Shown: one piece after another, positions 6,906-11,618 of the stretch
Numbering within the stretch: the first letter of the stretch is position 1
Layout: each line of letters begins with the position of its first letter
Origin: Rhodobiaceae bacterium
Lineage (GTDB): Bacteria; Pseudomonadota; Alphaproteobacteria; Micropepsales; Micropepsaceae
DNA length: 11,618 bases
NCBI GenBank assembly: GCA_009885515.1
Contig: VFKO01000403.1
Span: 1 to 11,618 of the forward strand
Direction: 5' to 3'
Translations under genes and position numbers: made by a program
Notes under the pieces: model-generated
The model's database searches: none
What the model saw: only the letters and a program-made list of their open reading frames with translations
Told to the model about the DNA's origin: nothing

Positions 6906-7807
6906 GATCCTACAAGCGCGCAACGGGAACCGCGATGATGGCGGTGTACCTGCTTGAGTATGTGCCCTTTCTGGGCGCGATGGGACTCTTTCGCTTATTG
7001 GGACTTAGGCTGGCCTCCGATTTCGGCGGCTGGCTGGCGCGAAGCATCGGACCAAGGCTTCCGGTGACACGACGGGCGCGCCGCAATATGGCGCGGTCCC
7101 TGCCGGGTATGGGGGAGGCAGAACGCGAAGGTGCTATTTTGCAGATGTGGGATAATCTGGGCCGCACGTTTGCCGAGTACGCTCATCTCGACAAGTTTCG
7201 GGCAACGGGGCCGGGGGCGCGCATTGAAATCAGGGGCATGGAGCATGCCGAAGCGGCCATCGCCCAGGGCAGAGGCGGCCTATTTGTTTCCGGCCATTGC
7301 GGCAATTGGGAATTGATGGCCGCGTGTATTCGCGACAAAGGCCTCAAGGGAACATTGGTCTATCGCCCACCCAATAATCCCTTTGTTGACAAGTGGATTG
7401 CCAAGCAACGCCGCATCGGGCTGCCGACACTTGCGGCCAAAGGTGGAGATGGGGCGCGCGCCATTGTGCGAACACTCAAGGACGGTGCGTTTCTGGCCAT
7501 GCTTGTCGATCAGAAAATGAATGATGGCCTGTCGGTGCCGTTTTTTGGACGGCCTGCGATGACGGCAACCGGAGCACCGAGCCTGAGTTTACGCCACCGC
7601 GCGCCGATTGTGCCAGCGTGGTGTGAGCGGCTGCCCGATCAGCATTTCCGGGTGACAGCCTATCCGGAACTTGCAATACCGAATACCGGGGACAGAGACA
7701 AAGATACGTTCGAGCTGGCACTCAAACTCAATCAGTTTCTTGAAGCACGCATTCGGGAGAACCCGCAAAACTGGCTTTGGTTACACAGCCGCTGGCCAAA
7801 GGGTTAA
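6863..7807 (+). CDS. LpxL/HtrB-type lipid A late acyltransferase
   Basis: The 314-residue protein belongs to the bacterial lipid A acyltransferase family (HtrB/LpxL/LpxM). It has an N-terminal hydrophobic anchor (about 23-48), the H-x4-E catalytic block HCGNWE at 145-150, a substrate-site block YRPPNNPFVD at 167-176, DQKMNDGLSVPFFGRPA at 216-232, and the closing NWLWLHSRWP at 303-312. Such enzymes transfer an acyl chain from acyl-ACP onto a hydroxyacyl chain of Kdo-lipid A. Which chain is modified is not decidable here, so no symbol is given. ATG 6863 overlaps lpxK by 43 bases and has only a weak purine run upstream; a paired ATG at 6935 is the main alternative but would trim residues leading into the membrane anchor. 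The TAA stop overlaps the stop of the convergent M23 gene. Confidence 0.87.
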   Translation: MSEEISTPRPGRALRSYKRATGTAMMAVYLLEYVPFLGAMGLFRLLGLRLASDFGGWLARSIGPRLPVTRRARRNMARSLPGMGEAEREGAILQMWDNLGRTFAEYAHLDKFRATGPGARIEIRGMEHAEAAIAQGRGGLFVSGHCGNWELMAACIRDKGLKGTLVYRPPNNPFVDKWIAKQRRIGLPTLAAKGGDGARAIVRTLKDGAFLAMLVDQKMNDGLSVPFFGRPAMTATGAPSLSLRHRAPIVPAWCERLPDQHFRVTAYPELAIPNTGDRDKDTFELALKLNQFLEARIRENPQNWLWLHSRWPKG

Positions 7808-8628
7808 GCGTGTGGGACCACAAGGGCCGCGTCCAGGCGCTCCTGAAACCAATTGAGGCGCCAGCAGAGATGGGGGCCGGTTGCCCGGCCCGTTTTACCG
7901 ATTGCGCCGATCACATCGCCTTTGGCCAAGCGATCTCCTACTTTCACATCGAGTCTGGACATGTGCAAATAGCTTGAAGAAACGCCGCGCCCATGATCGA
8001 GGATGACGGTGCCGCCAGTGAAGTAGAGGTCTGGTTCCGCCATCGCTACGATCGAGCCTATGGGCGCGTGGATGGGCGTGCCTTCGCCAGCCGCAATGTC
8101 CACACCAAAGTGCGGGCGCTTTGGAACACCGTTCAGGATCCGCTGGCTTCCGTAGACGCCGGTCATTGGCCCTTTCACAGGCCAATCAAATTCGCCGGCG
8201 AACCAGGCTTCGTCGGTGTCGATTGCTCGCGCGGCGCCGATCAATTTGTCTTCTTGTGCTATACGAGCGAGCACCGATGCGGGTGGGTCTACGAACTTGT
8301 CCGGCAAACCACTGATGCGCTGAATTTTGTAATCCCGCTTGGCGAGTGTAATTTTCTGTTCTTCTGCTGCTTCACCCGCGCGCTGAATTTTCAGCGTCGC
8401 AGGATTGGTACGGTCGTAGCCAAAACCGAAGACGAAGTCTCCATTTGTTGTGAGATTGAGTTGGCGACCGTCAAGCCAAACGCGGGCATCTGGTTGCGTG
8501 CGGCCGCGCATGAGCGTGCCTTGCACCAACTGGCCGCGAAGGTCCGTGCTGGCGAACACGGGCGCAGCGCATGGAGCGAGCGCCACAATGCTTATGCCCG
8601 TAGCCAAAACTTGCCGGCGATTGAGCAC
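7804..8628 (-). CDS. Secreted M23 (LytM-type) metallopeptidase with a His-to-Cys change in the HxH motif
   Basis: The 274-residue product begins with a signal peptide: twin Arg at 4-5, a hydrophobic core at 7-18 and likely cleavage after VFA at 24-26. The RR pair resembles a Tat signal, but Sec export is possible. Residues about 30-85 look like a small beta-sandwich, and 156-262 form the M23 domain. In LytM terms, His173 and Asp177 (HFGVD) are zinc ligands and His222 (SYLHMS) and His253 are catalytic, but the third zinc ligand is Cys255 (GPHLCW instead of GPHLHW). Family members cut peptidoglycan cross-bridges or stems, and degenerate members activate amidases. GTG at 8628 has AAAGGG six bases upstream, and the gene starts three bases after the DUF2093 stop. 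It converges on the LpxL-type gene. Envelope localisation is well supported; catalytic activity is uncertain. Confidence 0.88.
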   Translation of the reverse strand: MLNRRQVLATGISIVALAPCAAPVFASTDLRGQLVQGTLMRGRTQPDARVWLDGRQLNLTTNGDFVFGFGYDRTNPATLKIQRAGEAAEEQKITLAKRDYKIQRISGLPDKFVDPPASVLARIAQEDKLIGAARAIDTDEAWFAGEFDWPVKGPMTGVYGSQRILNGVPKRPHFGVDIAAGEGTPIHAPIGSIVAMAEPDLYFTGGTVILDHGRGVSSSYLHMSRLDVKVGDRLAKGDVIGAIGKTGRATGPHLCWRLNWFQERLDAALVVPHA

Positions 8629-8631
8629 GCG

Positions 8632-8847
8632 CTACCCTTTCAGTAATTGAGCATAGCGGCTATTGGCGACTTCGGCGCTGGCATAGGCTTCTTGCAGATC
8701 GATGCTCCAGTAGCGCAAATCTTCCAGCGGAATTTGCGCGCCAGTTACGGCACAAACTACAAATCCGCCGGGTGCGATCACTTTGTATTCGCCGTCCAGG
8801 TATTTCAGCACGGCGGGTCCGCGCATGCCGCGCTCCATGATGTTCAT
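8632..8847 (-). CDS. DUF2093 family protein
   Basis: This 71-residue protein matches the small alphaproteobacterial DUF2093 family as I know it: VLKYLDGEYKVIAPGGFVVC at 13-32, TGAQIPLEDLRYWS at 35-48 and QEAYASAEVA at 52-61. It has a single Cys (32), no signal peptide and no membrane segment, so it is probably a compact cytosolic beta-rich domain. Function is unknown. ATG 8847 has GAAAGG nine bases upstream (8857-8862 on the minus strand); a Met at codon 4 is the only nearby alternative. It lies 50 bases after xseA and three bases before the M23 gene, so all three are probably one transcript. The repeated association of this family with xseA and lpxK across alphaproteobacteria is from memory of synteny and suggests a conserved but undefined role. 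Confidence 0.85.
   Translation of the reverse strand: MNIMERGMRGPAVLKYLDGEYKVIAPGGFVVCAVTGAQIPLEDLRYWSIDLQEAYASAEVANSRYAQLLKG
8635..8640 (-). promoter_or_regulatory. Ribosome binding site for the GTG-started M23 gene
   Basis: AAAGGG (reading the minus strand) lies six bases before GTG at 8628 and is made of the Lys and Gly codons just before the DUF2093 stop. It supports GTG as the true start and suggests termination-reinitiation coupling with DUF2093. Confidence 0.6.
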
Positions 8848-8881
8848 TAAATATTGCCTTTCGATTTGGTCTGCATCTTAC

Positions 8882-8895
8882 CAGTCTGCGGACTG
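8882..8895 (-). other. Small hairpin just downstream of the xseA stop
   Basis: CAGTC and GACTG form a perfect five-base stem around a four-base loop, two bases past the xseA TAA on the minus strand. No T tract follows, so it is not an intrinsic terminator; it might protect or process the xseA end of the message, or be chance. Confidence 0.25.
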
Positions 8896-8897
8896 CG

Positions 8898-10340
8898 TTA
8901 GAAGAGGTCTCCTTGACCTGATTGCCTGGATTTTGCCCGTGGCCTGGACGGGGTCCCGGCGGCGACTACGGTGACCGCACCATCGGCAAAGGATATCTGC
9001 AATTCGTCGCCCGCCGAAACGGCAGTTCTATGTCTGATGAGATGCTGATTGGGTCCGGTTACTATGGCAAAGCCGCGCTCCAGAGTGGCCTTATGGCTGA
9101 GCGTTTCAAGCAGTTTGGTACTGGCGTTCAAGCGCTGTTCAACGTCTTTTGTGCGGCGCTTGATGGCGAGTTGCATTCGATGGCCCAGGTCGATGACCCG
9201 CTCACGGCGCCGTTGCGTGTTTTGAAGTAGTGGACCCTTTGTCAGTCCGGCGCCCGCGCGTTCCAAACGGGTGCGTTGTCTGTGAACGAGTAACGTCAGG
9301 GCACCCGCCAGATTTGAGGCTGCATGATCAAACCTCTGACGCGGCCCTTCCAGGAGGCGCTCGCGGCGGGGAAGCGCGCGCGCCACATCAGTCAATCTCT
9401 GACCTGCATGCGTGAGCAATCTGAGCAGCCCACCTTCAACTCGGTGCGTCAAGTCTCCCACTTGGCGGCGCAATTCGCTTCGGACTGGAACGGCCATTTC
9501 AGCCGCTGCCGTGGGTGTCGGCGCACGCCGGTCAGATGCAAAGTCGATCAGCGTGGTGTCGGTTTCATGCCCAACCGCCGAAATCACGGGGATCAGACTG
9601 GTGTAGACCGCGCGTACAACGATCTCTTCGTTGAAAGGCCAGAGGTCTTCGATTGAACCACCGCCACGCGCGACAATGATGACATCGGGTCGTGGGATCG
9701 AACCCTTGGCGTCGAGTGCGTTGAAGCCGGCTATAGCCGCGCTTACTTCGGCGGCGGATTTGTCGCCTTGCACCGATACTGGCCACACCAACACGTGACG
9801 AGGAAAGCGATCAGAGAGACGATGGAGGATGTCCCTGATTACAGCGCCGGTTGGCGAGGTCACCACGCCGATGACCGTGGGTAAATACGGCAACGGCTTT
9901 TTCTGCGCTTCGTCGAACAAACCTTCCGCTGCCAGTTTCTTGCGGCGCTCCTCCAGGAGCTGCATCAAGGCACCCAGACCGGCCGGCTCGATGTTTTCAA
10001 TGATGATCTGGTAGGATGACTTGCCTGGGAAGGTTGTTACCCGGCCCGTGGCGATGACTTCCATACCTTCGCTCAGTTTGCTCCGGACTTTTTGAAAGAC
10101 ATTGCGAAAGCAAACGGCGTCGATTTTTGTGTCGTTTTCTTTCAGCGCAAAATATGCGTGCCCCGAGGCATGCGCGCCACGAAACCCGGATACTTCTCCA
10201 CGGATGCGCACGAAGGCAAAGTCGCGCTCGACGGTGCGTTTCAGAGCGGCGGAGAGTTCGCTGACGCTAAACTCCGGGATATTTGCTTTTGAAGGCGGTG
10301 CTGCTTGTGCATCAACCGCCGAATCCGTTTCACTGGCCAT
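8898..10340 (-). CDS. xseA: Exodeoxyribonuclease VII large subunit
   Basis: XseA is the catalytic subunit of exonuclease VII, which with several small XseB subunits degrades single-stranded DNA from both ends in mismatch repair and DNA damage clearance. The 480-residue product has an N-terminal OB fold (about 23-118, with GHAYFALKE at 60-68), a nuclease domain (about 140-345) holding VIGVVTSPTGA at 156-166, ARGGGSIEDLWPFNEE at 224-239, GHETDTTLIDFASD at 257-270 and RAPTPTAAAE at 272-281, then a long Arg-rich coiled-coil region (about 285-415) and a C-terminal segment with ERGFAIV at 421-427. The last five residues are QGDLF, like a sliding-clamp-binding peptide. Length is slightly above the E. 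coli protein. No strong Shine-Dalgarno precedes ATG 10340. It is divergent from purD and heads the xseA-DUF2093-M23 group; xseB is not in the window. Confidence 0.97.
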   Translation of the reverse strand: MASETDSAVDAQAAPPSKANIPEFSVSELSAALKRTVERDFAFVRIRGEVSGFRGAHASGHAYFALKENDTKIDAVCFRNVFQKVRSKLSEGMEVIATGRVTTFPGKSSYQIIIENIEPAGLGALMQLLEERRKKLAAEGLFDEAQKKPLPYLPTVIGVVTSPTGAVIRDILHRLSDRFPRHVLVWPVSVQGDKSAAEVSAAIAGFNALDAKGSIPRPDVIIVARGGGSIEDLWPFNEEIVVRAVYTSLIPVISAVGHETDTTLIDFASDRRAPTPTAAAEMAVPVRSELRRQVGDLTHRVEGGLLRLLTHAGQRLTDVARALPRRERLLEGPRQRFDHAASNLAGALTLLVHRQRTRLERAGAGLTKGPLLQNTQRRRERVIDLGHRMQLAIKRRTKDVEQRLNASTKLLETLSHKATLERGFAIVTGPNQHLIRHRTAVSAGDELQISFADGAVTVVAAGTPSRPRAKSRQSGQGDLF

Positions 10341-10398
10341 TCGTGCATGTTACAAGCTTGGATAACATTCCGGCAGGTGGTCTTTTGGGTCGTGAACT
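10341..10398. promoter_or_regulatory. Divergent xseA/purD intergenic region with a dyad element
   Basis: These 58 bases must hold the start signals of both genes unless purD is read from elsewhere. ATGTTA (10347-10352) and TAACAT (10363-10368) form a perfect six-base inverted repeat with a ten-base spacer that itself contains the palindrome CAAGCTTG (10353-10360). Each arm reads TAACAT on one strand, a four-of-six match to a -10 box, but no convincing -35 hexamer stands at the right distance for either gene. Neither gene has a strong Shine-Dalgarno. Promoter location is therefore inferred from layout and not from a clear consensus. Confidence 0.4.
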
Positions 10399-11618
10399 AT
10401 GAAAATCCTGGTGATTGGGTCCGGTGGACGGGAACACGCCCTATGCTGGGCAATTGCTGCCTCGACTTTGACGTCAAAACTCTATTGTGCGCCCGGGAAC
10501 GGCGGTATCTCGACCATTGCTGAGTGTGCCGCCATCGATGTTATGGACTTCGCAGGAATCGTCTCATTCGTGCGCCGCAACGGCATAGATTTTGTCGTAA
10601 TTGGACCGGACAACCCAATCGCAGGCGGGCTGGCCGACAGGCTTGCGCTGGAAGGCATCAAGCATTTCGGACCGACCAAAGCCGCCTCTGAATTGGAGTG
10701 GTCCAAGGGCTTTACAAAGGACTTCTGCGAAGCGGAGGGAATCCCGACTGCGCGTTACCAACGGTTTCAGGATGCGGCATCCGCCAAGGATTATGCGTCC
10801 GATCACCCGTTGCCGATTGTGGTGAAGGCTGATGGTCTGGCATTGGGTAAGGGCGTCATTATTGCTGAGACCCGTGCGGAAGCCAGTACTGCCATCGATG
10901 CAATGTTTGCCGGTCCGGTTCACGCTTCCGGCCAAGGCATTGTGATCGAGGAATATCTGGAAGGCGAAGAGGTCAGCTATTTCGTGCTTTCGGACGGCGA
11001 ACACATTTTGCCGTTCGGTACGGCGCAAGACCACAAGCGCGTTGGCGACGGCGATGTGGGTGCGAATACAGGCGGCATGGGGGCGTATTCTCCTGTCGCC
11101 GTGTTTACAACGGAACTTGAGCAGCAAACGCTTGAGCGCATTATCCGGCCGACTATCCTGGGTATGAAGGCGCGCGGGCGGCCCTATAAAGGCGTGCTGT
11201 TTGCCGGGTTGATGTTGACCAAGGATGGGCCGAAACTCATCGAGTATAATGCTCGCTTTGGCGATCCCGAGTGCCAGGTCCTCATGATGCGGCTGAAGTC
11301 GGACATTGTCGCATTGATGTTGGGGGTCGCTGACGGCGTGCTTCATTCGATGGATGTACGGTTTGATGCTTCCGCAGCATTGACGGTTGTCTTGGCGGCC
11401 AAGGGTTATCCTGACTCTCCGGAGAAGGGATCGGTCATTCGCGGCCTCGCAGATGCGGCGGGAAGCGACGTCGTGGTCTTTCATGCCGGTACGGCAATCA
11501 GAGACGGCGAGATCATCGCAAATGGCGGGCGTGTGCTTAATGTGACGGCGCGCGGAAAAACTGTTACGCAAGCGCAGGCGCGCGCTTATCAGGCCATCGG
11601 GCTGGTCGACTGGCCGGA
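10399..11618 (+). CDS. purD: Phosphoribosylamine--glycine ligase (GAR synthetase), 3'-truncated by window edge
   Basis: PurD makes glycinamide ribonucleotide from phosphoribosylamine, glycine and ATP, the second step of purine synthesis in the cytosol. The frame is open from ATG 10399 to the window end (406 full codons); family members are about 420-430 residues, so only the last 15-25 are missing. Landmarks are GSGGREHAL at 7-15, GPDNPIAGGLAD at 69-80, the ATP-grasp block VVKADGLALGKGV at 141-153, EEYLEGEEVS at 184-193, QDHKR at 210-214, NTGGMGAYSP at 223-232, YKGVLFAGLM at 263-272 and IEYNARFGDPECQ at 281-293. The clamp region and metal-binding acidic residues appear intact. The ribosome binding site is weak. 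It is divergent from xseA, an arrangement I recognise from other alphaproteobacteria. Confidence 0.97.
   Translation, partial: MKILVIGSGGREHALCWAIAASTLTSKLYCAPGNGGISTIAECAAIDVMDFAGIVSFVRRNGIDFVVIGPDNPIAGGLADRLALEGIKHFGPTKAASELEWSKGFTKDFCEAEGIPTARYQRFQDAASAKDYASDHPLPIVVKADGLALGKGVIIAETRAEASTAIDAMFAGPVHASGQGIVIEEYLEGEEVSYFVLSDGEHILPFGTAQDHKRVGDGDVGANTGGMGAYSPVAVFTTELEQQTLERIIRPTILGMKARGRPYKGVLFAGLMLTKDGPKLIEYNARFGDPECQVLMMRLKSDIVALMLGVADGVLHSMDVRFDASAALTVVLAAKGYPDSPEKGSVIRGLADAAGSDVVVFHAGTAIRDGEIIANGGRVLNVTARGKTVTQAQARAYQAIGLVDWP

Noticed and set aside
7993..8646. 217-codon + strand open frame across the M23 gene
   Set aside because: The minus strand has a signal peptide, M23 motifs and a proper ribosome binding site; the + strand product has no recognisable feature.
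8847..8876. Nine-codon mini open frame (MQTKSKGNI) ending TAATG into the DUF2093 start
   Set aside because: No convincing ribosome binding site and too short to separate from chance; the purine run it contains is better explained as the DUF2093 ribosome binding site.
9046..10425. 14-base direct repeat TGATTGGGTCCGGT at 9046-9059 and 10412-10425
   Set aside because: One copy is antisense coding in xseA and the other encodes the conserved VIGSG start of purD; a repeat of this length is close to chance expectation in a window this size.
10564..11571. 335-codon open frame antisense to purD
   Set aside because: The + strand frame is a near-complete PurD with every family motif; the antisense product has none.

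Overview
The window is a gene-dense stretch (about 95% coding, longest gap 76 bases) of what looks like a GC-rich alphaproteobacterial chromosome. The lineage call rests on family content and order: a pmbA/tldE - cysQ - DUF4170 - (ABC exporter) - DUF374 acyltransferase - waaA - lpxK block, DUF2093 next to xseA, and xseA divergent from purD. DUF4170 and DUF2093 are essentially alphaproteobacterial families. I cannot narrow the order with confidence. No mobile element, CRISPR array, tRNA, rRNA or sign of recent transfer was seen.

Left block, + strand (1-7807): the C-terminal two thirds of PmbA/TldE, a CysQ-type bisphosphate nucleotidase, and a small DUF4170 protein. Then follow five envelope genes: an MsbA-like ABC exporter, a DUF374 acyltransferase, Kdo transferase WaaA, lipid A 4'-kinase LpxK and an LpxL/HtrB-type late acyltransferase. 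Most junctions overlap or are separated by a few bases (14-base overlap, TGATG, 20-base and 43-base overlaps), so the block reads as one or two translationally coupled operons. The only gap large enough for an internal promoter is the 76 bases before the ABC gene. Together LpxK, WaaA and the acyltransferases would phosphorylate, glycosylate and acylate the lipid A precursor on the inner membrane, and the ABC protein would flip the product.

Right block, - strand (7804-10340), read right to left: xseA (exonuclease VII large subunit), a DUF2093 protein and a secreted M23 (LytM-type) endopeptidase. The M23 gene converges on the LpxL-type gene and shares the four bases TTAA with it, so there is no room for a terminator between them.

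Far right, + strand (10399-end): purD (GAR synthetase), cut by the window edge and lacking only its last few residues. It is divergent from xseA across 58 bases that hold a near-palindromic element.

I see no wholly new system here; most of the window is housekeeping and envelope biogenesis. The points worth a second look are: an exonuclease VII subunit ending in a sliding-clamp-binding-like peptide; an M23 peptidase with Cys in place of the third zinc-ligand His; a DUF374 (LpxJ-related) acyltransferase in a lipid A operon that also has an LpxL-type enzyme; two small unknown proteins embedded in these operons; and the overlapping gene ends.
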